Source of the DNA: Proteobacteria bacterium DTSAM18
Lineage (GTDB): Bacteria; Myxococcota_A; UBA796; GCA-2862545
Assembly: GCA_028767165.1 (NCBI GenBank)
Contig: JARACJ010000009.1
Coordinates: 1-64,000 of the forward strand
DNA length: 64,000 bases
Reading direction: 5' to 3'
Position 1 is the first letter of the stretch, and each line of letters begins with the position of its first letter. The translations under genes and the position numbers were made by a program. The notes below the pieces were generated by a model. It had not been told where the DNA came from and did no database searches. It worked only from the letters and a program-made list of their open reading frames with translations. Shown here piece after piece: positions 17,983 to 26,004 of the stretch.

Positions 17983-18939
17983 ATGGCGCAGCCTGTCCCC
18001 AGCCCCGACCAGCGCAAGGCGCTTGCCGCGCTCCTGATGGAGCACCTGCAGAACCTCCCCGTCCAGCGGGCGCTCAACCAGCAGCTCCCCACGCTCGCCG
18101 TGCGCGCGGCCCGGGACATCCAGTCGTCCGAGACCCAGACCCAGGCACTCGTGGATCGGCTCGACGCCTGGCGCGACATCGCCCGTGAGGAGGATCGCAC
18201 GCTGCGGCAGATCCTCCCGCCGCCGGCCATCGAGCTCGCCACGTCGCTCGCTGCGTACCCCTGGCGCATCGACGAGAAGACCTGGATGCGGCTGATGGAC
18301 CACCCGGCCATCCGCTCCCTCCTCGTGAGCGTCCTCACCCGCAGCCTCCACGCCTTCACCGACCGCATCTCGAAGCTCGACGAAGGCCTCCTCGGCGGTC
18401 TGGGCTCCAAGGCCGTGTCCACGGGCCGGGGCCTCCTCGGCGGTCTGTCCGGTGCGGCGCGGTCCATGGTCGGCAACGTGCGCTCCGAGATCACGCAGGC
18501 CATGGCGTCCAAGGTCAAGGAATTCGCCGCCGGCGCCGCCGACGACACCATGGCCTCCATCGCGGGGTGGCTGTCCTCCCCCGAGCACGCAGAGCAGCTC
18601 GCCGAGCTCCGCGTGTCCTGGATCGGGCTGCTCCTCGACACCCCGGTCAAGGAGCTGGCCTCCCACGCAGACACCTGGTCCACCGAGGAGCTGGTGGGCC
18701 TCACGCTGCAGGCCCTTCGCAAGGCCGCCGACGACCCACGCACCCAGAAGGCCCTGTCCGAGGGCGTGGCCGGCATCCACGCCCGCTTCGGTGACGAGAC
18801 CGCCGGCTCCTGGATCGAGCTCCTCGGCCTGCAGGACCTCGTCGCCGACGCCACGGCGGAGCTGCTGCAGCCCCTCATCGACGACTTCCTCGACAGCGAG
18901 GGCTTCTCCACCTGGTGGGGCGAGGTCCACGAGGCATGA
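17983..18939 (+). CDS. mostly helical protein, unknown
   Basis: This 318-residue protein has no signal peptide and is predicted to be nearly all helix, with a central Gly/Leu/Ala-rich stretch (residues about 130-160, LLGGLGSKAVSTGRGLLGG) that may insert in or lie on a membrane. GAGGCGAT precedes the ATG at 17983. Its stop overlaps the propeller gene start (ATGA), so the two proteins are made together. No motif is recognised. Confidence 0.7.
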   Translation: MAQPVPSPDQRKALAALLMEHLQNLPVQRALNQQLPTLAVRAARDIQSSETQTQALVDRLDAWRDIAREEDRTLRQILPPPAIELATSLAAYPWRIDEKTWMRLMDHPAIRSLLVSVLTRSLHAFTDRISKLDEGLLGGLGSKAVSTGRGLLGGLSGAARSMVGNVRSEITQAMASKVKEFAAGAADDTMASIAGWLSSPEHAEQLAELRVSWIGLLLDTPVKELASHADTWSTEELVGLTLQALRKAADDPRTQKALSEGVAGIHARFGDETAGSWIELLGLQDLVADATAELLQPLIDDFLDSEGFSTWWGEVHEA

Positions 18940-20897
18940 TCGCCCTCGCCCTGGCGATGTCCCTTCAGGCCTCGGCCCAGGAGCCTCCCGACCCCTGGGT
19001 GCACGCCCTGCGTCCCGGCCGCGTCGACCAGCTCGATCGGCGCCGCCGGTCCTTCCGCCTCGGCTGGTCCGGTGGCACCGCCGACGTCTTCGTCATCGAC
19101 GAACAGGGCCGCCAGACCCGGATCGCCGCGTCCGTGCCGCCCCCCTACACCACACCGCCGCTCCCCGCGGGCAGCCGCTTCCTCGTCCGCCATGGTGGAG
19201 GCACGAGCGAGCCCCTCGCCGCCCCCGACCTGCTCGAACCCGTCGACTTCGCGGCCTGGAGCGGCCGCGGCCTGCGAGGCGCCCGGGTCTCCAGCCTCGT
19301 CAACGCCGGCCAGCAGCTGTGGATCGCCACCCTCGAGGGCGGCCTGTCGGTCTACGACGGCCAGCGGTTCCTGCACGCCGATCACCGCAGCGGTCTGCCC
19401 AGCGCCTCCATCGACGACCTCGTGCTCACCTCCGACGGAAGCCGGTGGCTGCTGTCCCGGGAACGCCTGGTCCGCGTGGATCCCAGCGGCGCCGTCGTGC
19501 CCTTCCCGGGTCGCTGGACGGACGCCTCCCTCACCAACCTCCCCGATGCCTCCGCCTGGCTCAGCAGCCCGGGTGGTCTGTGGCGCCTCGAGCCCACCGA
19601 GGGACCGGTGCAGGTCCGCACGGACGCCTGCGGCGAGGTCCTGTACGTCCCGGACAGCGGCCCGTGGGCCCTCTGCGACGAGGCCTGGCGCCCCCTGGCC
19701 CAGCAGGAGAGCGGCTCCCCCCACCTGCCTGCCCCGGGCGCGCTCCGCACCTTCGTCCTCGACGACGCCCTGTGGAACGTGGTGCCCGAGGGTCTGCTGC
19801 ACCCGGACGACGGCCTCGTGTGGCGACCGCCGTCCGACGGGATCCAGGCCGCCCAGGCCCGGGTGGGCCAGCTGTTCCTCGCCGCCGGCCACGACGGCCT
19901 GTTCCGCATGGACCTCGACTCCGAACAGGTCCTGCCGGTGGTGGCCACCCAGGGCTACCACGTGGGGTCCACCTACACGCTCGCGGCGGCCAGCCACCCC
20001 AACAAGATGTGGGTCGGCGGCGATGGCGGCGTCGCGCTCGTCGCCGAGGACGGCCAGTCCGCGATGATGCCCCTCGCCCCCCTCGCGGCGGGACTGCGGG
20101 TCGTCGACGTCGCCCCTTCGAAGGATGGCGTCGCCGTGCTCGGGGAGCAGGGCCTGTCCTGGCTCGGCCGACGGGCCCCCCGTGGCTGGCGCAACCTCGT
20201 CGAGGCCGCCGGCACCGACGGACGCGAGGTCCTGCAGCTCGGACGGGACTGGTGGGTCCGCACCGACACCACCCTGCTGCGGCTCGACCAACGCGGCGAT
20301 CTGCAGCGCTTCGACACCGGCGCCTCCACCCTGTCCCTCGACGTCGTGGCCGATCGCCTGGTGGTCAGCACCACCCAGGGCATGCGGTGGTGGGTCCACG
20401 GCGCCACCCGCCTGTCGAGCGCCTCCGACATCTCCTCCGCCGCGCTGGTCCAGGGCAGCAGCCCCCTCGCCATGTGGCGGCTCGGCAGCGGAACGCTCCA
20501 CCTCGCCACCCCGGACCTGGAGGAGTCCTGGTCCGTGCCGGGCGCATCCGCGGCCGTGGCCGTGGGCTTCTCCTGCTGGGTCCTCCGAGACGGAGAGCTG
20601 TTCGTCCATCAGGCAGGCAAGGACGCCCCCGAGCGGATCCTGCTCGAGGACGCAGACCTGCTGGTGTCCCTCGCGTCTGCCGAGGGAGCCCTCATCGCGG
20701 GAGACGCCTCCGGCACGATGTGGGCCCTGCGTGCCGACGGTCGGATCTTCCGGCTCGACCTGTCCGATGCCCTCTCGGATGCCCGGCTCCTGCACCTCGT
20801 GCCCGATGGCCCCTCGCTGTGGATCGCCACGAGCGCGGGCCTGTTCCGGGCCGGCGAGCGTGCGCCCTGGCAGCTGCAGAACCCACCCTCCCCCTGA
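18936..20897 (+). CDS. exported beta-propeller protein
   Basis: This 653-residue protein has a signal peptide ending ASAQ and repeats of about 40-45 residues with the pattern LWIATLEGGLSVYDG, MWVGGDGGVALV and LWIATSAGLFR, the style of Reg_prop/ligand-sensing propellers found in hybrid two-component sensors. Here no membrane helix or kinase follows, so it is a free periplasmic or surface propeller. Two Cys occur in TDACGEV and WALCDEAW. It shares four bases with the helical protein upstream, and ends two bases before the convergent sulfatase-fold gene. Ligand unknown. Confidence 0.78.
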   Translation: MIALALAMSLQASAQEPPDPWVHALRPGRVDQLDRRRRSFRLGWSGGTADVFVIDEQGRQTRIAASVPPPYTTPPLPAGSRFLVRHGGGTSEPLAAPDLLEPVDFAAWSGRGLRGARVSSLVNAGQQLWIATLEGGLSVYDGQRFLHADHRSGLPSASIDDLVLTSDGSRWLLSRERLVRVDPSGAVVPFPGRWTDASLTNLPDASAWLSSPGGLWRLEPTEGPVQVRTDACGEVLYVPDSGPWALCDEAWRPLAQQESGSPHLPAPGALRTFVLDDALWNVVPEGLLHPDDGLVWRPPSDGIQAAQARVGQLFLAAGHDGLFRMDLDSEQVLPVVATQGYHVGSTYTLAAASHPNKMWVGGDGGVALVAEDGQSAMMPLAPLAAGLRVVDVAPSKDGVAVLGEQGLSWLGRRAPRGWRNLVEAAGTDGREVLQLGRDWWVRTDTTLLRLDQRGDLQRFDTGASTLSLDVVADRLVVSTTQGMRWWVHGATRLSSASDISSAALVQGSSPLAMWRLGSGTLHLATPDLEESWSVPGASAAVAVGFSCWVLRDGELFVHQAGKDAPERILLEDADLLVSLASAEGALIAGDASGTMWALRADGRIFRLDLSDALSDARLLHLVPDGPSLWIATSAGLFRAGERAPWQLQNPPSP

Positions 20898-20898
20898 C

Positions 20899-22356
20899 TC
20901 AACGGGGCGCGCGCTCCATCAACGCGGGCAGCCCCACCGCCTGTTCGGCCCGCAGCTCCTGCAGCTGCCGCCACGCCTGCGCCGGCGTGGGGGTGTCGAA
21001 CGGCGACCACCAGACCTCGACCGGTGGCCCCGGCGCCACCACGGCCCCGTCGATGAGGTAGGCACGCGGATCCTCCTCCATGGACGGCACCGGCTCCGGC
21101 TCGCGCCAGGCTCCCCGCCCCAAGGCCCCCACCACCGCGTCCTGCCAGGTCTGCAGGGGCTGCGCCATCGTGTGCACGCTGCGGGGCACCACGTGACCGG
21201 GCCACCGGACCACCAGGAAGCTCACCCGGCCATCGAGCGGTGACGTGCCCGGCACCGGCACCGAGGACACCCCGGACACCACCCACAGGGTCTCGCGCCG
21301 ATCCGCCCGGGCCGCCACCGCCGCCATGAGGCGCTGGATCTGCTCGTCCACGTGGGCCACCTCGCCGTGGTAGTCGCCCTCCTCCGACCAGCGATCGGTG
21401 GCGGAGAACATCGCGTCGAACGGGATGGGTGCCCGGAACGGCGGGAGGGGATCCGTGAGCTCCACCACGGCCACGAACCGGCCCTGGGTGCCCCGGAGCA
21501 CCCGCTCGATGCGCTCCACGGCGTCCTGGGCATGGAAGCCAGAGGGGAGCAGTCGCGGCGCCAGCTCCTGGAGCCGGCGGCCTCCCGCGGTGTAGGCCCA
21601 ACCCGTGGGCCAGCCACCCCGCAGATCCTGCAGGGCGAAGCCGGACACCACGTCGTCCAGGGGCGTGCTCCCGACCCACCACACCGGCACGCCCTCCTCG
21701 GCGAGCGGCGTGAGCGCGGTGGCCACCTCCCGGACATGGGCCGCCGGATCGGGGCCGGTGACCACCAGGGGCGAGGTGAGTCCCTGCTCGCCGAGGTGTT
21801 CGACCGTGGGCATCAGCTCCTGGGGGTGACGCCACAGATCGGCGCGCAGGCCGTGGACCATCACCCACACCACGTTCGGATGGGACGTGGAGGCGGCGGG
21901 GCCATCCAGCGAAGGCCTGAACCACCAGCCTCCGAGCCACAGCAGCGCGAGCACCGCCCAGGACCACAACCGGATGCCGGCGGGACGTCGCCAGCGGAAG
22001 AGCAGGTACAGCAGCGAGCCGAGTCCCACGGCCCCCAGGGCCGCGCCCACGAGACCCGCCAGGTGCAGTCCCCCCACGGCCCCGCCCACGAATCCGAGCG
22101 GCTCGCCGATGGGCCACCGCCACAGCCGCCAGGTCAGGCGATCCACGGACCATCCGACCATCGCCGCGACGAAGGCGGTCATCAAGGTGACCCAGATCAC
22201 ACCGAGTACCTGCAGTGATCCCAATGCCAGAGGCATCCATGCGATCACCACCGCGGCCTCTGCAAGCCCCACCTGGAGCGCAGCGCCGAGCCAGCTCGTA
22301 CGGCTCTCCAGGGGCCTCAAGGGCACATCCTCGGTGGCGACTTCCGGAATTGACAC
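20899..22356 (-). CDS. membrane-anchored sulfatase-fold protein, catalytic residues missing
   Basis: This 485-residue protein has four to five N-terminal membrane helices (about residues 25-155) and a periplasmic domain that opens with NVVWVMVHGLRADLW, matching the alkaline-phosphatase/sulfatase signature NVVLIVVDTLRAD. The metal-binding Asp is His here, the Cys/Ser nucleophile region is absent, and the usual SDHGE metal site reads VVSGVSS. Later family landmarks remain (HVDEQIQRLMAAV, SFLVVRWPG). It is therefore likely a pseudoenzyme, for example a lipopolysaccharide-modification relative turned binding protein. The GTG start overlaps the -35 of the divergent promoter. Confidence 0.75.
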   Translation of the reverse strand: MSIPEVATEDVPLRPLESRTSWLGAALQVGLAEAAVVIAWMPLALGSLQVLGVIWVTLMTAFVAAMVGWSVDRLTWRLWRWPIGEPLGFVGGAVGGLHLAGLVGAALGAVGLGSLLYLLFRWRRPAGIRLWSWAVLALLWLGGWWFRPSLDGPAASTSHPNVVWVMVHGLRADLWRHPQELMPTVEHLGEQGLTSPLVVTGPDPAAHVREVATALTPLAEEGVPVWWVGSTPLDDVVSGFALQDLRGGWPTGWAYTAGGRRLQELAPRLLPSGFHAQDAVERIERVLRGTQGRFVAVVELTDPLPPFRAPIPFDAMFSATDRWSEEGDYHGEVAHVDEQIQRLMAAVAARADRRETLWVVSGVSSVPVPGTSPLDGRVSFLVVRWPGHVVPRSVHTMAQPLQTWQDAVVGALGRGAWREPEPVPSMEEDPRAYLIDGAVVAPGPPVEVWWSPFDTPTPAQAWRQLQELRAEQAVGLPALMERAPR

Positions 22357-22379
22357 ACCTCACCCGTCGGCTTTGATAT
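22350..22379 (+). promoter_or_regulatory. sigma-70 promoter for the beta-barrel gene
   Basis: A perfect TTGACA, 18 bases, then TGATAT within TTTGATATAAGG, one of the few AT-rich patches in the window. The start point would be near 22387, some 84 bases before the ATG at 22471. It overlaps the start codon of the divergent gene. Confidence 0.55.
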
Positions 22380-22470
22380 AAGGCGCCCCGCAACCGGGGT
22401 ACCGAAACGGAACCCCACGAAAGAGCAATCGGTCGTTCTTTCGGACATTCCCCCACAACGGGAGCCCAAG

Positions 22471-23853
22471 ATGGCAGAACACACACGCACCCTGCTCGCG
22501 GTTGTCACCGGCAGCCTGCTGTCTTCGATGGCATGTGCCGAGGTGCTCGTCCTCACGCCTCTTCTCCCCTCCCGAAACGTCGACATGGAGCGGGTCCATG
22601 ATCTGTTTACCCTGATGAGCTCCGAGCTGGAGTTCATGGATGGCGTCGACGAGGTCATCGAAGTCCGCAAGCCCCCCGCATCCTTCACCACCGAGTGCCT
22701 GGACTCCACCCGCTGCCTCGGCTCCCTCACCCGTGAAAACGAGGGCGAGGTGCTCCTCACCGGTACCGTGAGTCGCGCATCCGACGAGCTCGTGCTCGAT
22801 CTGCGCTACTACGATGCCGGCATCAACCGCATCGTGCGGCGCAGGTCCTTCGCCCTGTCCGAGGACTCCACCGAGATGGTGCGGCAGATGACCCCCACCC
22901 TCGTCGAGATCCTCACCGGCACCTCCCCCATCGAGGCGCGCAAGGAGGCCGAGATGGTGGGCGTCAGCTTCGAGCAGGAGGACGACTTCGACTTCGCCAC
23001 CCCCGTCGAGACCGTCCGACCCACCACCATCGCCTCCGTCGAGCCCGAGGAGCCCGCCGCCCCCGCCGTGGCCTTCTCCTTCGGCAGCACCGTCGACACC
23101 GTCACCTTCGAGGACGAAGAGGGCGACGACTTCGCGCCGGAAGACGAGGATCTCACCAGCGGCGACGATCTGGTCTTCATCGAGGAGGGCGGCGACCTCG
23201 AGGAGCACGAGCAGATCGAGACCCGCGCCTCCGCCCTCAACCTCGACGAGGGCCGCAAGCCGGCGCGGGCCCCCCGGCAGGAGCGCGCCTCCTACAGCGG
23301 GGGCAGCACCTACACCCGCACGCCCAGGTCGTCCGCCGAAGGCAAGCCGCCGGCGGTCACCGTCGGCCTCGGCATGGGCTACGGCCGCTACGGTCTGTAC
23401 AATTTCATGGCCCCCTCCGCCCGCATCGACGTCCGCGCCTTCAAGAGCCTGTACGTGGGCGCGGGCCTCGACACCTACATCGTCAAGCGCGAGGAGCGCG
23501 TCGAGGGCACCGGCGACACCACCATCGCCACCCACGCCTTCTTCCCGCTGAGCGCCGGCGCCACCTGGCTGTTCTCCGCCCACAAGACCTTCCGTCCGTA
23601 CCTCGGCGCCGATGTCCAGCTGGTGCAGAACGCCTACTCCACCACCCCGAGCACCGGCGACAAGTCCTACCACTGGGCCGTGGGCGGTCGCGCCCGCCTC
23701 GGCACCCACGTCATGTTCAACAAGTTCGTCGGGTTCATGGCCGAAGCCAGCGCCGGCGTCCTGAGCAGCCAGCACTGGTACATCGTCGACAGCCGCCTGC
23801 CCGCCACCGGCTTCCACTTCAACGCACGCGGCGGCCTCATCCTCGCCTTCTGA
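22471..23853 (+). CDS. exported protein with acidic linker and C-terminal outer-membrane barrel
   Basis: This 460-residue protein has a signal peptide (LLSSMACA), an N-terminal alpha/beta domain (residues about 24-150) resembling the nucleotide-free TolB-N/FlgT-like module, a very acidic low-complexity linker (about 165-270, EEGDDFAPEDEDL), and a C-terminal 8-strand-like barrel (about 290-460) ending GLILAF. This layout is common in Myxococcota, where a sensing domain is fused to an OmpA/OmpW-like barrel. Single Cys pair TECLDSTRCLG in the N-domain. Function unknown. The promoter upstream is the clearest sigma-70 site in the region. Confidence 0.75.
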   Translation: MAEHTRTLLAVVTGSLLSSMACAEVLVLTPLLPSRNVDMERVHDLFTLMSSELEFMDGVDEVIEVRKPPASFTTECLDSTRCLGSLTRENEGEVLLTGTVSRASDELVLDLRYYDAGINRIVRRRSFALSEDSTEMVRQMTPTLVEILTGTSPIEARKEAEMVGVSFEQEDDFDFATPVETVRPTTIASVEPEEPAAPAVAFSFGSTVDTVTFEDEEGDDFAPEDEDLTSGDDLVFIEEGGDLEEHEQIETRASALNLDEGRKPARAPRQERASYSGGSTYTRTPRSSAEGKPPAVTVGLGMGYGRYGLYNFMAPSARIDVRAFKSLYVGAGLDTYIVKREERVEGTGDTTIATHAFFPLSAGATWLFSAHKTFRPYLGADVQLVQNAYSTTPSTGDKSYHWAVGGRARLGTHVMFNKFVGFMAEASAGVLSSQHWYIVDSRLPATGFHFNARGGLILAF

Positions 23854-23916
23854 TCCCGCTGGCCGCCCCCACCCGCTAGGATACTCCCCGCCCACACCTG
23901 AACACCGGGAGTCTTC

Positions 23917-25008
23917 GTGCTGAGCTGGGGGAACGTCCTCTGTCTGCTGCTGGGCCTGGCCCTGCCTCTCGGGCTGCTCCTCGTGGCGTTCCGGCGCGGC
24001 CTGCGGCCCATGGCGTCCGCATCCGCCTACCGCAACGTGGCGTGGAAGCTCGGCCTCGACGCCGACACCCGCGGGCTGAGCCTGCAGGGCTACCTGCACC
24101 AGCGGCGCCTGTTCGTCGGCGAGGTCACCGATCTCGACAGCCCCAAGCGCTCCCGGCGTGTCGATGCCTCCCTCGATCTGGTCTACCCGCTCGGTCTCGG
24201 GCTGTACGTCAGCACACGTCCGCCCTCACGTCCGTGGCGCCGGGGCAAGCCGTCACGCTTCACGCTGGACGACCCCACCCTCGACAAGGTGCTGAAGATC
24301 AAGGCGTGGCACCCCGAGCGCACCAGGCCGCTGTTCACCGAGGCGGTCCGGTCGGGCATCGCCCAGCTGCTCCACCAGGGCGCCGCCATCACCATCACGG
24401 ACCACTGGATCCGCCTGCGTCTCGCCACGCCCCCGACCTCCGACACCGCGCTGTACGGGCTCATCACCACGCTCAACCGGCTCGCCCTCGCCCTCGAGGA
24501 GGCCCGCACCGCCATCGCGCCCTCCGAACAGCTGTCGCCCCACCTTCGGGATGTCGGCGCCCTCGGTGCCCGGCTCGGCCTCGTGCTGCAGCCCAACCTT
24601 CCGGCCCTCGACGGCACGCTCGAAGGCGCCCACGTGCGGCTGCTGTGCAACCCCACCCCCGACACCGTCCTGGTCGACATCCACGTGGACTTCCCACCCC
24701 ACGCGGCCACGGGGCTCCTGTTGCAGCCCCAGGAAGGCAGCGACGCCGGCATGCCGCGACGGGGCCAGGACATCCTCGTCGGCGACCCGGCGTTCGACGA
24801 TGCCTTCATCATCAAGGGTTACGACCCCCGACGGATCCGGGGGTTGTTCACGGACGACGTCCGCGAGGCGCTCACCGACCTGCAGACGGTCGGCGACGTG
24901 GCCATGACCGACGGCCGGCTGTCGGTCGAGAACCTGCCCATGGACATGGCCGTGCTCGAGCACACCACCCGCACCGCCGCGCGCCTGGCGGCCGCGCTGA
25001 GCTGGTGA
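23917..25008 (+). CDS. membrane-anchored protein with two copies of one domain
   Basis: This 363-residue protein starts at GTG with CGGGAG before it. One N-terminal helix (VLCLLLGLALPLGLLLVAF) anchors two copies of a domain of about 160 residues. The copies align at DDPTLDKVLKIKAWHPER...LFTEAVRSGI and GDPAFDDAFIIKGYDPRR...LFTDDVREAL. The same motif (DPxFDxxFxIKGxDPxxxxxLLTxxVR) occurs in uncharacterised myxobacterial proteins as I know them; no enzyme motif is seen. It overlaps nothing and ends 7 bases before the convergent NYN gene. Confidence 0.72.
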   Translation: MLSWGNVLCLLLGLALPLGLLLVAFRRGLRPMASASAYRNVAWKLGLDADTRGLSLQGYLHQRRLFVGEVTDLDSPKRSRRVDASLDLVYPLGLGLYVSTRPPSRPWRRGKPSRFTLDDPTLDKVLKIKAWHPERTRPLFTEAVRSGIAQLLHQGAAITITDHWIRLRLATPPTSDTALYGLITTLNRLALALEEARTAIAPSEQLSPHLRDVGALGARLGLVLQPNLPALDGTLEGAHVRLLCNPTPDTVLVDIHVDFPPHAATGLLLQPQEGSDAGMPRRGQDILVGDPAFDDAFIIKGYDPRRIRGLFTDDVREALTDLQTVGDVAMTDGRLSVENLPMDMAVLEHTTRTAARLAAALSW

Positions 25009-25015
25009 GACGGGC

Positions 25016-25888
25016 TCAGTCCTCGTCGGAGAACCCGAGCACGTCGTCTTCCTGGACCACGCGGATGGCCGACTTGCCCTCGACCTCGTAGCGCTCGACC
25101 CGGCCGTCCTCGATCAGGCGCTCGAGGGCCCCACGGCGGGCGTCGGCGTCGGCCACGAGATCGTGCGACTTCCAGCGGTGCACGAAGTAGTGCCCGCCGA
25201 CGAACCCACCGCCAGTGCCGAAGTGGGCCTCGGCCCGCGCGAGCTCCCGGTAGACGAGATCGTCGAGCTCGGAGGCGTCGGCGGGGGCCTCGGAGGCCAC
25301 GCCGCTGCCCAGGGGCTCGGAGCTGAAGTCGGTGAGGTTCTCGGAGAGGTCGAGCGTGGACCACGCCGACCGCACGAGGCCCTTGGAGATGCCGATCTTG
25401 CCGAAGTTGGCGACCCACACCTTCTTGCCCATGCGGTGCAGGGTCTCGACCGCCGGCGCGAAGTCGAGGTCGCCGGAGAACAGCACGGCCACGTCGAACG
25501 CATCGATGGCCGCGAAGTAGACCATGTCGGCCACCAGCGAGGTATCGACGCGCTTCTCGCGGGTGAAGGTCTCCACCTGGTGGCAGCTGCCGCACTGCCA
25601 GGTGCCCGCGTGCCGGGGGAAGCGGTGCACGAACATGCCCGGGATCCTCTCGACGTCGGCCAGCAGGTCGGTGAGCGTACGGCGGGCGTGGCCCTCCTCG
25701 CTGTGGGTGGGCACGCCGGTGTAGTAGTGGGCGGCCACGAGGTCTTCGCCACCGACCTGCTCCACGACCCAGTCGAGCAGCTCGCGGTGGTCGACCCAGC
25801 GGTCGCCCGCGGCGCGCCGCAGATCCTTCATGTGGTTCTTGCCATCGATGAAACAGGCGACACGAGAAGAGGACAAATCAGGCTCCAT
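25016..25888 (-). CDS. NYN-domain (PIN-like) RNase, LabA/limkain type
   Basis: This 290-residue protein begins with the PIN-like core VACFIDGKNH and carries the second acidic motif SGDLDFAPAVETL, where Asp residues bind catalytic metal; VDTSLVADMVYFAAID supplies the middle acidic residue. An inserted CGSCHQVETF may hold a metal. The C-terminal part (from about residue 195) looks like a winged helix, which in LabA-like proteins aids RNA or protein binding. It should cut RNA in the cytoplasm. The start is uncertain because no good ribosome site lies before 25888, but the core motif begins only ten residues in. Confidence 0.82.
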   Translation of the reverse strand: MEPDLSSSRVACFIDGKNHMKDLRRAAGDRWVDHRELLDWVVEQVGGEDLVAAHYYTGVPTHSEEGHARRTLTDLLADVERIPGMFVHRFPRHAGTWQCGSCHQVETFTREKRVDTSLVADMVYFAAIDAFDVAVLFSGDLDFAPAVETLHRMGKKVWVANFGKIGISKGLVRSAWSTLDLSENLTDFSSEPLGSGVASEAPADASELDDLVYRELARAEAHFGTGGGFVGGHYFVHRWKSHDLVADADARRGALERLIEDGRVERYEVEGKSAIRVVQEDDVLGFSDED

Positions 25889-25952
25889 AGACAAATGCAG
25901 GGGCCTACCTAGCCCATCGCGGCCTGCTCGCCACATCGGTCCCGAACGCACG

Positions 25953-25986
25953 AAGGGCCCGCCCCCGCGAACGGAGGCGAGCCCTT
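25953..25986 (-). terminator. terminator hairpin behind htpG
   Basis: AAGGGC...GCC pairs with GGC...GCCCTT as a broken stem of 9 pairs just past the htpG stop, between htpG and the NYN gene. In the plus sense it is followed by GTTTGTG; in the minus sense by CGTGCG. Confidence 0.5.
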
Positions 25987-26004
25987 GTTTGTGCCGGGTT
26001 GGGG

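Noticed and set aside
17040-20795. Long open frame on the minus strand opposite the 17.4-20.9 kb genes
   Set aside because: Low-complexity, Arg/Gly/Pro-rich product with no ribosome site; it mirrors well-formed plus-strand genes and is an effect of high GC.
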